A DNA stretch of 64,000 bases from Arenimonas terrae (GCF_006265115.1 NZ_SMDR01000002.1:309743-373742); one strand, 5' to 3'. Counted from the stretch's first letter, positions 42,630 to 51,148 are shown. Notes: generated by a model from the letters alone, not told the origin. Translations and numbers: made by a program.

Positions 42630-43409
42630 ATGTCGCGCGCCCTGCTCCCGCTGAAGTCCGTGCTGGCGATCGCCCTGATCGCCGCGGCCTGGGCCGCGGC
42701 GCCGGCGGCGGCCCAGGTGCGGCGCTGCGTCGATGCCCAGGGTGTTGCCGTCTACACCGACCGCCCCTGCGAGGCCATGCAGGCCGCACCGCGCGAAGCC
42801 CCGCCGGACCCGTCCGCCGGCGCCCGCATCGCCGCCGGCTTCGCGGTGCGCGGCTGCGCGCGCCGGCCCGAGACCCTGCTCAACGGCGTGCGCGGCGCGC
42901 TCGAGGCCCGCGACGTGAACCGCCTGGCCAACTGGTACCACTGGACCGGCACCGGCAGCGGCGCCGCCCGCTCGCTGATGGACGAACTCGAGGCCATCGC
43001 CAACCGGCCGCTGGTCTCGGCCGAGCTGATCTACCCGGAGACGCTGGCTCCCTTTCCGCCCGACTACGGCGCCGCGGCCGAAACCCCGGAAGCCGCCTCC
43101 CCCGACGGGACGAGCGGCGACCGGACACGATCCCCCGCCCCACCCCGCGGCTACCGCTACGGCAGCCCGCTGCCCTCGCCGTCGCAGGCGCAGCAGGCCA
43201 CGCCGGCGCTGACGTCGGACCACGCCGGCCCGGACGCCGCGGCGCCGCCCGGCAACGAACCCACCGGCCCCGCCACCGTCACCGCCGAACCGGGTCCCGA
43301 CCCGGTGTCGCTGCTGGTCCAGCAGATGCGGGGCCCCGCCGACATCGAGGCCGTGAGCGTGCGCTTCGCACTGCGCCAGAACGCCGGCTGCTGGTGGATC
43401 GAGCTGTGA
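42630..43409 (+). CDS. exported DUF4124-type protein
   Basis: A 259-residue protein with a signal peptide (cleavage near APAAAQ) followed by the DUF4124 pattern VRRCVDAQGVAVYTDRPCEAM, in which two cysteines flank a YTD/RP core. The rest includes a helical segment (ALEARDVNRLANWYHWTGTGSGAARSLMDELEAIANRP) and a low-complexity Pro/Ala/Ser stretch. It ends FALRQNAGCWWIEL. Likely periplasmic; function unknown. A TAGGCT box lies 12 bases before the ATG. Confidence 0.78.
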   Translation: MSRALLPLKSVLAIALIAAAWAAAPAAAQVRRCVDAQGVAVYTDRPCEAMQAAPREAPPDPSAGARIAAGFAVRGCARRPETLLNGVRGALEARDVNRLANWYHWTGTGSGAARSLMDELEAIANRPLVSAELIYPETLAPFPPDYGAAAETPEAASPDGTSGDRTRSPAPPRGYRYGSPLPSPSQAQQATPALTSDHAGPDAAAPPGNEPTGPATVTAEPGPDPVSLLVQQMRGPADIEAVSVRFALRQNAGCWWIEL

Positions 43410-43472
43410 CGGGGCACAGGCGGGACCCCGGGCCGGCGCGATAAACTGCGCGCCTTCCCGCAGGAGTCGGCC

Positions 43473-44390
43473 ATGGCGATGCAGTACCCCGAACACATCT
43501 GGCACAACGGCGTCATCAAGCCCTGGGCCGAGGCCACGGTGCACGTGATGGCGCACGGCCTGCACTACGGTTCCTCCGTGTTCGAGGGCATCCGCAGCTA
43601 CGCCACGCCCAAGGGCCAGGCGATCTTCCGGCTCACCGACCACCTCAAGCGCCTGTACGCCTCGGCCAAGATCTACGACATGGCCATGCCCTACGACATC
43701 GACGTGCTGGCCAAGGGCTGCCGCGACGTGATCACCGCCAACAAGCTCGAGAAGGCCTACCTGCGCCCGATCGCCTACCGCGGCCTGGGCGGCTTCGGCC
43801 TCTCGGCCGACACGCCGACCGACCTGGCGATCGCCGCCTGGCACATGGGCCCCTACCTCGGCCCCGACGTGCTGGAAGCCGGCATCGACGCCTGCGTGTC
43901 GAGCTGGCAGCGTTTCGCGCCCAACACTATCCCGGCCGGCGCCAAGGCCGGCGGCAACTACCTCAGCGGCCAGCTGGTGGCGCGCGAGGCGCGGCGCCTG
44001 GGCTTCGGCGAGGGCATCGCCCTGGCCAGCACCGGCCTGCTCAGCGAAGGCGCGGGCGAGAACCTGTTCCTGGTGTTCGACGGCGCCCTGCACACCACGC
44101 CGATCAGCGCGGCCCTGCTCAACGGCATCACCCGCAATTCGATCATCACCCTGGCCAAGGCCAACGGCATCGAAGTGGTCGAGCGCGACATCCCGCGCGA
44201 ATACCTCTACCTGTGCGACGAACTCTTCATGTGCGGCACCGCCGCCGAGATCACGCCGATCCGCTCGGTGGACGGCCGCCAGGTCGGCGCCGGCAAGCCG
44301 GGCCCGCTGACGCGCCGCATCCAGGACCTGTTCTTCGGGCTGTTCGACGGCCGCACGCCGGACAAGTACGGCTGGCTCGAAAACGTCTGA
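43473..44390 (+). CDS. ilvE: branched-chain amino acid aminotransferase
   Basis: A 305-residue fold-type IV PLP enzyme that performs the last step of Leu, Ile and Val synthesis. It has VMAHGLHYGSSVFEGIR, LRPIAYRG, the Schiff-base lysine K158 in IPAGAKAGGNYLSGQLV, LLSEGAGENLFLV, NGITRNSIITLAK and ELFMCGTAAEITPIRSVDG. AGGAG stands 9 bases before the ATG. It is a single gene here, convergent with the two-component operon. Confidence 0.96.
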   Translation: MAMQYPEHIWHNGVIKPWAEATVHVMAHGLHYGSSVFEGIRSYATPKGQAIFRLTDHLKRLYASAKIYDMAMPYDIDVLAKGCRDVITANKLEKAYLRPIAYRGLGGFGLSADTPTDLAIAAWHMGPYLGPDVLEAGIDACVSSWQRFAPNTIPAGAKAGGNYLSGQLVAREARRLGFGEGIALASTGLLSEGAGENLFLVFDGALHTTPISAALLNGITRNSIITLAKANGIEVVERDIPREYLYLCDELFMCGTAAEITPIRSVDGRQVGAGKPGPLTRRIQDLFFGLFDGRTPDKYGWLENV

Positions 44391-44393
44391 GGT

Positions 44394-45671
44394 TCAGCCG
44401 AACCGCAGCACCGCCACCGCGCCGCGCTCCTCGCCCGGCGCGATGCTGACCTGCCAGCCGTAGAGTTCGCACAACCGGCGCACGATCGACAGGCCGATGC
44501 CGCCGCCGCTGGTGCCGCCGGCGCTGGAGCCGCGGTAGCCGCGTTCGAACAGGCGCGCGGCGTCCTCGACGCTCAGGCCCGGGCCGGTGTCTTCCACCCG
44601 CACCTCGCCGGCCTCGACGATGATCACCACCTCGCCCTCGGCGGTGTACTTGCAGGCGTTGCCGATCAGGTTGCCCAGGGCCACGGCCAGCACGGCCTCG
44701 GGCGCGTCCACGAATACGTCCTGGCCACCGACCACGCGCAGCACCACCGGCTTCTGGCCCAGCTGCGGCTTGCTGGCCTCGGCCAGCTGCAGCGCGAGCC
44801 GGCGCAGGTTGGTGCGGCCGGTGCCGCGCTCCTCGCGCGAGAGCATCAGCAGGGCGGTGGTGAGGTCGGTGCACTGCTGGGCGGCGCGGTCGATGCGCAG
44901 CAGGCGCTGGCGCATCTTCTCGGGCAGGTCGGGGTTGGCCAGCACCAGCTCGGTGGCGCCGCGGATCACCGCCAGCGGCGTGCGCAGCTCGTGGCTGACG
45001 TCGGAGTTGAACTCGCGGTCGCGCTTCACCAGCTCGGTCATGCGCTCGGCGTAGTCGTCGAGCGCCGCGGCCAGCTCGCCCACTTCGTCGTCGGGGAAAT
45101 GCGGGGCCAGCTTCTCGGGCCGGTCCTTGCCCGACATGCCTTCGACGCGGCGCGCCAGCTCGGTCACCGGGCTGATCACCCGCGACGAGGACCAGACGCC
45201 GACCAGCCAGGCCAGCAGGGTCAGCAACACCACCGCCACCGCCAGCGTGATCAGCATCTGCTGCTGGCTCAGCGCCTCCTGGGTGTAGTCGTAACGCAGG
45301 AAGCCGACCATGTCCGGCGTGCGGTGCACGGCCAGCTTGTACTGCTTCAGGCGCCCGCGCCGGTCGTTTTCCTGCAGGTCGTGGATGCCGGTGGGCAGGT
45401 CGCGCCAGGCGAAGGCGATGTTGGCGCTGTCGGGCCGGTAGACGAAGGCCTCGATCTGGCGCGAGAACGAAAACGGCGCGGTCGGGTCCGGGTTCTCGCG
45501 CTTGAACTGCACGAAGTTGTCGGCCTCGCGCAGCAGCCAGGATTCGACCAGCTGGTTCTCGAGCCGGGCCCGCAGGTAGATGGTCGCGCCCGCGAACAGC
45601 GCCGTCAGCCCGAAGCCGAGCAGCAGGAACGACAGGATGATGCGCGTGCGCAGCCGATGCCGGTAGCGCAT
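44394..45671 (-). CDS. two-component sensor histidine kinase
   Basis: A 425-residue membrane kinase: TM1 about residues 11-33, a periplasmic sensor of about 105 residues, TM2 about 140-160, a HAMP domain (ISPVTELARRVEGM), the HisKA box SHELRTPLAVIRG with H227, and HATPase motifs NLIGNACKYTAEG, DTGPGLS and GGGIGLSIVRRL. It lies 4 bases after the response-regulator stop codon and partners it. The periplasmic domain resembles sensors of the StkS/CAI kind, but the signal is unknown. Confidence 0.93.
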   Translation of the reverse strand: MRYRHRLRTRIILSFLLLGFGLTALFAGATIYLRARLENQLVESWLLREADNFVQFKRENPDPTAPFSFSRQIEAFVYRPDSANIAFAWRDLPTGIHDLQENDRRGRLKQYKLAVHRTPDMVGFLRYDYTQEALSQQQMLITLAVAVVLLTLLAWLVGVWSSSRVISPVTELARRVEGMSGKDRPEKLAPHFPDDEVGELAAALDDYAERMTELVKRDREFNSDVSHELRTPLAVIRGATELVLANPDLPEKMRQRLLRIDRAAQQCTDLTTALLMLSREERGTGRTNLRRLALQLAEASKPQLGQKPVVLRVVGGQDVFVDAPEAVLAVALGNLIGNACKYTAEGEVVIIVEAGEVRVEDTGPGLSVEDAARLFERGYRGSSAGGTSGGGIGLSIVRRLCELYGWQVSIAPGEERGAVAVLRFG

Positions 45672-45675
45672 GGAA

Positions 45676-46356
45676 TCAGCTCGCGTCGGGGTCGGCGATC
45701 CGGTAACCGATACCGTGGCGGGTCTGGATCAGCGCCTTGTCGAAGGGCTTGTCCACCGCGGCGCGCAGGCCGTGGATGTGCACGCGCAGGCTGTCCGAAT
45801 CGGGCAGCTCCTCGCCCCAGACCCGGGTCTCGAGCTCCTGGCGGGTGACCACCGAGGGCGAGGACTCCATCAGCGACTGCAGGATCTTGAGCGCGGTCGG
45901 GTTGAGCTGCAGCAGCTTGCCGCCGCGGCGCACCTCGAGCGTGTCGAGGTTGTATTCCAGGTCGGCGACGCCCAGCACGCGCGGCTGGGCGGCCTTGCCG
46001 CGCCTGGCCAGCACGGCCAGGCGGGCTTCCACTTCCTGCAGGGCGAAGGGCTTGACCAGGTAGTCGTCGGCGCCGGACTCGAAGCCCTCGAGCTTGTGGT
46101 CCAGCGAGTCGCGCGCGGTCAGCATCAGCACCGGGGTCTGCTTGCGGCCTTCCTGGCGCAGCTTGCGGCAGACCTCCAGGCCGTCCATGCCCGGCAGGTT
46201 GAGGTCGAGCACGATGGCGTCGAAGTCGTTCACCACCGCCAGGTGCAGGCCGGTCACGCCGTCGGCGGCGTAGTCCACGGTGTGGCCGCGGTCCTCGAGG
46301 TAGTCCCCGAGGTTGGCGGCGATGTCACGATTGTCCTCGACGACCAGGATCCGCAT
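45676..46356 (-). CDS. OmpR/PhoB-family response regulator
   Basis: A 226-residue regulator with receiver domain (VVEDN acidic pocket, phospho-acceptor D51 in VLDLNLPGMDG, T80 in LMLTARD, K102 in YLVKPF) and a C-terminal winged helix (LEYNLDTLEVRRGGKLLQL, DSLRVHIHGLRAAVDKPF, IQTRHGIGYRI). The ATG at 46356 lies next to the stop codon of the small exported protein upstream, and the kinase gene follows at 4 bases. The three genes form one operon. Confidence 0.94.
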   Translation of the reverse strand: MRILVVEDNRDIAANLGDYLEDRGHTVDYAADGVTGLHLAVVNDFDAIVLDLNLPGMDGLEVCRKLRQEGRKQTPVLMLTARDSLDHKLEGFESGADDYLVKPFALQEVEARLAVLARRGKAAQPRVLGVADLEYNLDTLEVRRGGKLLQLNPTALKILQSLMESSPSVVTRQELETRVWGEELPDSDSLRVHIHGLRAAVDKPFDKALIQTRHGIGYRIADPDAS

Positions 46357-46358
46357 GC

Positions 46359-46823
46359 TCAGTTGCTCTGCGGAACGGGCGAACGCTGCAGGGCGCGCAT
46401 GCTGTTCTGGTCGGCCTCGGCGCGGCGGCGGCGCTCGGCCACGGTCTGGCACTTGGTCTCGCGGAAGTGCGTGCCGGTGCGGCCGCGCTTGTCGCAGACC
46501 AGGCGGCTGTCGGCGTAACCCTTCACCAGCATCGCGTTCACGCGCTCCTGGTCGTTGAACAGTTCGAGGCGGTCGTCCTCGGGAAGCTCCTCGACGTTCT
46601 GGACGCCTTCGAGGCGGTTGGCCATGCGGCCCAGAAGGGTGCGGACTTCGTCGCGCTCGGCGCGGCTCATCTCGGCATAGGTCTTGCCGTCGGCCAGCGA
46701 CTTCTCGATGGCGCGGGCCTGGGCGGCGAAGCTGCCCTCGGTAACGGAAACCGCCGGCTCGGCGGTGGCGGAAGCGGCGCTCGAAAAACCCAACAGCAGG
46801 ATCATCAGCAACGTCTTGGACAT
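46359..46823 (-). CDS. small exported protein co-transcribed with the two-component system
   Basis: A 154-residue protein with signal peptide (MSKTLLMILLLGFSSAASATA) and a charged helical mature region (AIEKSLADGKTYAEMSRAERDEVRTLL, ELPEDDRLELFNDQERVNAMLV). A basic segment VCDKRGRTGTHFRETKC carries two cysteines. AGGA stands before the ATG. As first gene of the operon it may be a periplasmic accessory or target of the kinase; no family recognised. Confidence 0.75.
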   Translation of the reverse strand: MSKTLLMILLLGFSSAASATAEPAVSVTEGSFAAQARAIEKSLADGKTYAEMSRAERDEVRTLLGRMANRLEGVQNVEELPEDDRLELFNDQERVNAMLVKGYADSRLVCDKRGRTGTHFRETKCQTVAERRRRAEADQNSMRALQRSPVPQSN

Positions 46824-46860
46824 GTCGAATCCTCGTGAAAGAAGAGAGATACGGAGTGGT

Positions 46861-46958
46861 GCGATTCGATTCTGCCAGATGCCCGGCGACCAACAACCGG
46901 TTCCCGCCGAAGAAAACAAAGGCTGACGAGCGGTGAGGCGATTCGATTCTGCCAGATG
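46861..46958. repeat. 77-bp direct repeat upstream of the two-component operon
   Basis: The 21-base block at 46861-46881 (starts GCGATTCGATTCTG) is repeated exactly at 46938-46958, a period of 77. Following bases are also related (AACCGG...GAAGAAAA versus AACCGG...AAAGAAAA), so this is a diverged tandem duplication covering 46861 to about 47000. It lies 38-135 bases upstream of the operon start, where promoters or operators belong. Confidence 0.75.
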
Positions 46959-47160
46959 TTAAGCAGCGCGCGGCAAACCGGGTCCGGCAAAGAAAATGGC
47001 CCGGGGGACGCCACGAGTGCGCCTGGCCCGGGCCGAAAGGTTGCTACTGCCCCGATTGCCGTAATCCGCTTTGGTGCTGCTCTGACGAGGAGGTGACCTG
47101 GCAGGCTTACCGGCCCGGCAAGCCTAGGCTGCCGGGTATTAAAGGCCCGTTAAATCAGCT
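46959..47160. other. intergenic stretch between two minus-strand operons
   Basis: No gene seen. It holds the end of the diverged second repeat unit and a hairpin GGCTTACCGGCCCGGCAAGCC at about 47103-47123, shortly after the rimK-side end. The hairpin may terminate transcripts, although no clear T-run follows. Confidence 0.4.
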
Positions 47161-48093
47161 TCAGCCTTTGGTTAACGGGCGCTTGCGGGCGGCGGTTTTG
47201 GCCCGGCTCCGGCCCCGGGGTCGGACCGCAGAGGTAACGAAATCGATTATCGCGCCCGCCACATCCACCCCGGAGGCGCCTTCGATGCCCTCCAGACCGG
47301 GACTTGAGTTCACCTCTAGCACCAATGGCCCCCGTTTCGAGCGCAGAAGGTCCACGCCTGCAACACCCAGCCCCATGGCCCGGGCGGCGCGCAGGGCGGT
47401 GTCGATTTCGGCGGCGCTGAGCTTGACCGGGGTCGCCTTGCCGCCCCGGTGCAGGTTCGAGCGGAACTCGCCCTCGCCGGCCTGGCGGCGCATCGCCGCC
47501 ACCACCTGGTCGCCGACCACGAAGCAGCGCAGGTCGGCGCCCTTGGCCTCGGCGATGAACTCCTGGACCAGGAAATTGGCGTACAGGCCGCGGAAGGCTT
47601 CGATGACGCTGCGCGAGGCGCCGGCGTTTTCGGCCAGGATCACGCCCGTGCCCTGGGTGCCCTCGTTGAGCTTGATGACGTGCGGGGGCTTGCCGAGCAT
47701 GCCCAGCAGGTCGCCGGTGTCGTCGGGGTTGTCGCCGAACACCGTGACCGGCAGGCCCAGGCCCTCGCCGGCCAGGATCTGATGGCAGCGCAGCTTGTCG
47801 CGCGCGCGCAGCACCGCGTCGGAACCGTTGGGCGTGTAGGCGCCCATCAGCTCGAACTGGCGCAGCACCGCCGTGCCGTAGAAGGTGACCGAGGCGCCGA
47901 TGCGCGGGATCACCGCGTCGATGCCGCTCAGCGGCTTGCCCTTGTAGCGCAGCAGGAACTGCCCGGGCGCGATCTGCATGTAGCAGCGCAGCGGGTCGAG
48001 CACGCGCACGGTGTGGCCGCGCACGCGCGCGGCCTCGACCAGGCGCTGGGTCGAATAGAGCTTGGCGTTGCGGGAGAGGATGGCGATCTTCAC
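47161..48093 (-). CDS. rimK: RimK-type ATP-grasp alpha-L-glutamate ligase
   Basis: A 310-residue ATP-grasp enzyme: [21 protein letters not shown] start, [44 protein letters not shown] (nucleotide loop), [31 protein letters not shown] and metal-binding [17 protein letters not shown]. RimK adds glutamates to the C-terminus of ribosomal protein S6. The GTG start at 48093 overlaps the protease gene by 4 bases. The C-terminus is a basic extension ([17 protein letters not shown]) beyond the E. coli protein. Confidence 0.95.
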   Translation of the reverse strand: MKIAILSRNAKLYSTQRLVEAARVRGHTVRVLDPLRCYMQIAPGQFLLRYKGKPLSGIDAVIPRIGASVTFYGTAVLRQFELMGAYTPNGSDAVLRARDKLRCHQILAGEGLGLPVTVFGDNPDDTGDLLGMLGKPPHVIKLNEGTQGTGVILAENAGASRSVIEAFRGLYANFLVQEFIAEAKGADLRCFVVGDQVVAAMRRQAGEGEFRSNLHRGGKATPVKLSAAEIDTALRAARAMGLGVAGVDLLRSKRGPLVLEVNSSPGLEGIEGASGVDVAGAIIDFVTSAVRPRGRSRAKTAARKRPLTKG

Positions 48094-48539
48094 GGCGTCG
48101 GGGGACTCTCGGGCGGGTCGCCCTGAAGGAAGGAGCTGGCCGGATCGACCAGGAATCGCCCGGCCAATGCGGTGCGGCCGAGCAGCATGGGGAAGAGCAT
48201 GTTCCGCCGCTGTGTCAGGTTCACTTCGGCGGCCCATTCGATGCCGGCCAGGCGCAGGCGGGTGCGGATGAAGATGCGTTCGGTGCGGTGGCCGCCGGAG
48301 TCGGTGACGTGGCGGCGGTCGAGCACCGCCGCTTCGGCCGGCTGCGGGGCCGCGCCGGGCACGCCGGTGTCGAGCAGGAAGCGGACCATCTCGACGCCGT
48401 CGCGCACGAAACACTCCTGGTCGAGCACGTGCAGGGCCGAGGAGCGCGCGCCGGTGTCGACCTTGGCGCGGATCGCAACGATGCCCAGTTCGGGCAGGGC
48501 CAGCCATTCGCGCCAGCCCAGGGGGACGGGGTGCGGCAT
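48090..48539 (-). CDS. rimB: RimK-associated aspartic (retropepsin-like) protease
   Basis: A 149-residue protein with the retropepsin-like core [16 protein letters not shown] (catalytic DTG) and a second-half [20 protein letters not shown]. This is the family usually annotated as ATP-dependent zinc protease, RimB, encoded beside rimK and implicated in handling glutamylated S6. ATG 48539 has GGAGGA just upstream. Its stop overlaps the rimK start by 4 bases. The tRNA-Gly gene lies immediately upstream on the same strand. Confidence 0.88.
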   Translation of the reverse strand: MPHPVPLGWREWLALPELGIVAIRAKVDTGARSSALHVLDQECFVRDGVEMVRFLLDTGVPGAAPQPAEAAVLDRRHVTDSGGHRTERIFIRTRLRLAGIEWAAEVNLTQRRNMLFPMLLGRTALAGRFLVDPASSFLQGDPPESPPTP

Positions 48540-48604
48540 GGCGTCCTCCGGGTTGGGCGGGGCCCCATCGAAGACGGCGGCACATGGCCGCCGTTGGGGA
48601 AGGA

Positions 48605-48678
48605 TGGAGCGGGTGATGGGAATCGAACCCACGTTAGCAGCTTGGGAAGCTGCAGTTCTACCATTGAACTACACCCGC
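48605..48678 (-). tRNA. tRNA-Gly (anticodon CCC)
   Basis: The minus strand reads GCGGGTGTAGTTCAATGGTA at the 5' end and closes with CACCCGCTCCA, giving a perfect 7-bp acceptor stem and an encoded CCA (48605-48607). The anticodon stem GCAGC/GCTGC encloses loop TTCCCAA, so anticodon CCC reads GGG codons. The T-arm has GTGGG TTCGATT CCCAT. 74 nt including CCA. Confidence 0.97.
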
Positions 48679-48724
48679 GTTCGGCGCTGATTATGCCGGC
48701 CGGCCGCGGCAGGCCGCAACGCGA

Positions 48725-48730
48725 TAAAAT
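48725..48730 (+). promoter_or_regulatory. -10 box placed for a leaderless thiS transcript
   Basis: TAAAAT at 48725-48730 ends 6 bases before the thiS ATG, which would place the transcription start at or next to the start codon. No good -35 is visible. Confidence 0.4.
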
Positions 48731-48736
48731 CCCGGC

Positions 48737-48937
48737 ATGCAGATCACGCTCAACGGCGAATCCCGGGACATCGCCCCCGGCACCACGGTCTCGGCCCTGC
48801 TCGCGCTGGCCGGTTACGGCGGCCGCAAGGTCGCGGTCGAGGTGAACCTCGCGGTCGTGCCGCGCAGCCAGCACGACCAGCACGCGCTGGCCGACGGCGA
48901 CCGGGTCGAGATCATCCACGCCATCGGCGGCGGCTGA
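48737..48937 (+). CDS. thiS: thiamine biosynthesis sulfur-carrier protein
   Basis: A 66-residue ubiquitin-fold carrier ending in the required Gly-Gly (IIHAIGGG). It opens MQITLNGESRDI and contains VAVEVNLAVVPRSQH, typical of ThiS. Its thiocarboxylated C-terminus delivers sulfur to ThiG for the thiazole ring of thiamine. thiG is the next gene on the same strand but is separated by about 670 bases of repeats, whereas they are usually adjacent. Confidence 0.95.
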   Translation: MQITLNGESRDIAPGTTVSALLALAGYGGRKVAVEVNLAVVPRSQHDQHALADGDRVEIIHAIGGG

Positions 48938-49334
48938 GCCCCTCGACTTGCTGCGCAAGCAGGGCGGTTTTGGGCCTTGGCGCCGGGCTCGTTCCAGGCG
49001 ACAGGCCGCCGTACGTGAGGGCTCTTTCCGGGGACGCCGTGAATCCATCCATGGAGGCTCTTCGAAAACGTCCATGTTTTCGAAGCCCCGGAAAGAGCCC
49101 TCACGCACGACGGCCTGCGAACCCTCCGGGCCGGGCTATCGAACTTGAAAGGCTCGCTTTGACTAGGCCCTCGGCATCTCCGACGTCAACTCGCCGCTCG
49201 CCCTGCTCTGCCCTTGCAGCCGATCCCGACCAATCGACGAGCTTCCGTGCCTTCTGGGGGCACGCGCTTATCCCATCGGCTCGCGACACCGCTCCGTGGC
49301 GACGACGTAGACAAGAGGGGGTCCCTGAAGTGGA
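48938..49334. other. repeat-bearing intergenic stretch between thiS and thiG, first part
   Basis: No gene. It contains nested palindrome copy B and about 190 bases of unremarkable sequence before the hairpin array. Frames crossing it have no protein-like signal and simply read through the palindromes on both strands. Confidence 0.55.
49002..49117 (+). repeat. nested palindromic repeat, copy B (between thiS and thiG)
   Basis: Outer arms of 32 bp (49002-49033 / 49086-49117, two mismatches) enclose an inner hairpin CTTCGAAAAC / GTTTTCGAAG type at 49060-49085. The intervening strand at 49034-49059 reads ACGCCGTGAATCCATCCATG and continues GAGGCT. That block and the inner-loop GTCCAT are conserved with copy A, while both sets of arms differ and still pair. 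Confidence 0.87.
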
Positions 49335-49455
49335 GGGCAGGATGCCCGCAACGGCCGCTCGTGAGTTGGGCAGGATGCCGCTCACGCCGGACAGGAGTCC
49401 AAGTGCCGCGAAGGGCAGGATGCCCGAGAGCGGCCGCCCGAGCGGGCAGGTACCC
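49335..49455 (+). ncRNA. array of short AGGA-loop hairpins (candidate RsmA/CsrA-binding RNA or dispersed hairpin repeat)
   Basis: Four hairpins carry AGGA in the loop: GGGC-AGGAT-GCCC at 49335-49347; GTGAG..GGGC-AGGAT-GCC..CTCAC at 49361-49385; GGAC-AGGA-GTCC at 49389-49400; GGGC-AGGAT-GCCC at 49413-49425. A degenerate fifth is at 49444-49455 (GGGCAGGTACCC). AGGA presented in a loop is the recognition element of CsrA/RsmA proteins. No promoter or terminator was identified, so transcription is unproven. Confidence 0.45.
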
Positions 49456-49572
49456 CCTCTGGTCTGCGGCGGCGCACGCCGGATCAACCGCCCTCGAGCA
49501 AGAAGAGCTCCCCTGCGCCCGGAACGGGGCGCAAGCCGGGAACGAGGAGTGAATGGGGGGCTTAAGAAAGGG

Positions 49573-49601
49573 TTAACTCGTGCGGCGGATCGGGCCATAA
49601 T
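49573..49601 (+). promoter_or_regulatory. promoter giving a possibly leaderless thiG transcript
   Basis: TTAACT (49573-49578) and CATAAT (49596-49601) are 17 bases apart. The -10 ends 6 bases before the thiG ATG, so transcription would begin at about the start codon itself. Confidence 0.6.
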
Positions 49602-49607
49602 CCGGGC

Positions 49608-50411
49608 ATGAATCGCGCAGAAGCCCCCATGCCCGCCGATCCCCTGGTGATCGCCGGCAAGACCTATCGTTCCCGCCTGCTGACCGGCACCGGCAAGTTC
49701 AGCGACCACGAACAGACCCGCCTGGCCACCGAAGCCGCCGGCGCCGAGATCGTCACCGTGGCCATCCGCCGCAGCAACATCGGCCAGAACCCGGGCGAAC
49801 CGAACCTGCTCGACGTGCTGCCGCCCGACCGCTACACCCTGCTGCCCAACACCGCCGGCTGCTACAGCGCCGACGATGCCGTGCGCACCTGCCGCCTGGC
49901 GCGCGAACTGCTCGACGGCCACCGGCTGGTCAAACTCGAAGTGCTGGGCGATGCCCGCACCCTGTATCCCGACGTCGTGCAGACCCTCAAGGCCGCCGAG
50001 ATCCTGGTCGCCGACGGCTTCGAAGTGATGGTGTACACCAGCGACGACCCGATCGTCGCCAAGCGCCTGGAAGAGATCGGCTGCGTGGCCGTGATGCCGC
50101 TGGCCGCGCCGATCGGCTCGGGCCTGGGCGTGCAGAACCGCTGGTCCATCCTCGAGATCGTCGAGAACGCCAAGGTGCCGGTGCTGGTGGATGCCGGCGT
50201 CGGCACCGCGTCCGACGCCGCCATCGCGATGGAGCTGGGCTGCGACGGCGTGCTGATGAACACCGCGATTGCGGGAGCGCGCGATCCGATCCTGATGGCC
50301 AGCGCCATGCGCAAGGCGGTCGAGGCCGGGCGCGAGGCCTTCCTGGCCGGCCGCATCCCGAAAAAACGCAACGCCAACGCCTCCTCGCCGCTCGACGGCC
50401 ACTTCCTCTGA
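49608..50411 (+). CDS. thiG: thiazole synthase
   Basis: A 267-residue TIM-barrel enzyme that builds the thiazole phosphate of thiamine from deoxyxylulose-5-phosphate, a glycine-derived imine and ThiS sulfur. Motifs are [33 protein letters not shown], the Schiff-base lysine K109 in [42 protein letters not shown] and NTAIAGA. An alternative ATG at 49629 would remove seven residues. A good promoter ends just before the first ATG. It appears to head a short operon with trmB (14 bp) and an SLC13-type transporter. Confidence 0.97.
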   Translation: MNRAEAPMPADPLVIAGKTYRSRLLTGTGKFSDHEQTRLATEAAGAEIVTVAIRRSNIGQNPGEPNLLDVLPPDRYTLLPNTAGCYSADDAVRTCRLARELLDGHRLVKLEVLGDARTLYPDVVQTLKAAEILVADGFEVMVYTSDDPIVAKRLEEIGCVAVMPLAAPIGSGLGVQNRWSILEIVENAKVPVLVDAGVGTASDAAIAMELGCDGVLMNTAIAGARDPILMASAMRKAVEAGREAFLAGRIPKKRNANASSPLDGHFL

Positions 50412-50425
50412 GGGCGGCGGCGGGC

Positions 50426-51148
50426 ATGTCCGGAACGAACGACGACACCACACCGGATCAGACCGCACGGCATCGCCCGATCCGCAGCTTCGTGCTGCGC
50501 CAGGGTCGGCAGACCGAAGCGCAGAAGCGGGCATTCGAACTGCACTGGCCTTCGTTGGGGGTGGATTACCGCGGTGAGCAGCAGGCCTTCGGAAACATGT
50601 TCGGGCGGTCGGGCCCGCTTGTCATGGAAGTTGGCTTCGGCAACGGCGAGCAATTGCTGTATGCCGCCGAGCGCGAGACCGAGCGAGATTTCATCGGCGT
50701 CGAAGTCCACGGCCCCGGGGTCGGTCGCCTGCTCAACGCCGCGGCGGCCGCCGGGCTGCGCAACCTGCGTGTCTACCAGCATGACGCCGTCGAGGTGCTG
50801 CGCGACGACGTGGCGCCGGCGTCCCTGGACGAGGTGCGCATCTACTTCCCCGATCCCTGGCACAAGAAGCGCCACCACAAGCGCCGCCTCGTGCAGCCGG
50901 AGTTCGTGTCGCTGCTGTGCGACCGCCTCAAACCCGGCGGCCTGCTGCACCTGGCCACCGACTGGGAAAACTACGCCGAACACCTGTGGGACGTGCTCGA
51001 CGCCGAACCGCGCCTGCGCAACCGCGCCGGTCCGCGCGGGTTCGTGCCGCGGCCCGAATGGCGCCGCCAGACCCACTTCGAAACCCGCGGCCTGAAACTC
51101 GGCCACGGCGTCTGGGACCTGCTGTACGACCGTTTGCCGGGGGCCTAG
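50426..51148 (+). CDS. trmB: tRNA (guanosine-46-N7)-methyltransferase
   Basis: A 240-residue SAM methyltransferase: [12 protein letters not shown] opening, SAM motif [46 protein letters not shown] and [12 protein letters not shown] near the C-terminus, the order found in TrmB. It modifies G46 in the variable loop of tRNAs. Follows thiG by 14 bases. Confidence 0.97.
   Translation: MSGTNDDTTPDQTARHRPIRSFVLRQGRQTEAQKRAFELHWPSLGVDYRGEQQAFGNMFGRSGPLVMEVGFGNGEQLLYAAERETERDFIGVEVHGPGVGRLLNAAAAAGLRNLRVYQHDAVEVLRDDVAPASLDEVRIYFPDPWHKKRHHKRRLVQPEFVSLLCDRLKPGGLLHLATDWENYAEHLWDVLDAEPRLRNRAGPRGFVPRPEWRRQTHFETRGLKLGHGVWDLLYDRLPGA

Noticed and set aside
48679-48736. TPP riboswitch upstream of thiS or thiG
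   Set aside because: The CUGAGA and related thi-box strands are absent from the 58 bases before thiS and from the thiS-thiG gap.
49335-49455. GGGCAGGATGCC repeats as a CRISPR array
   Set aside because: Repeats are only about 12 bases, differ from one another, have irregular 8-20 base spacing, and no cas gene is nearby.
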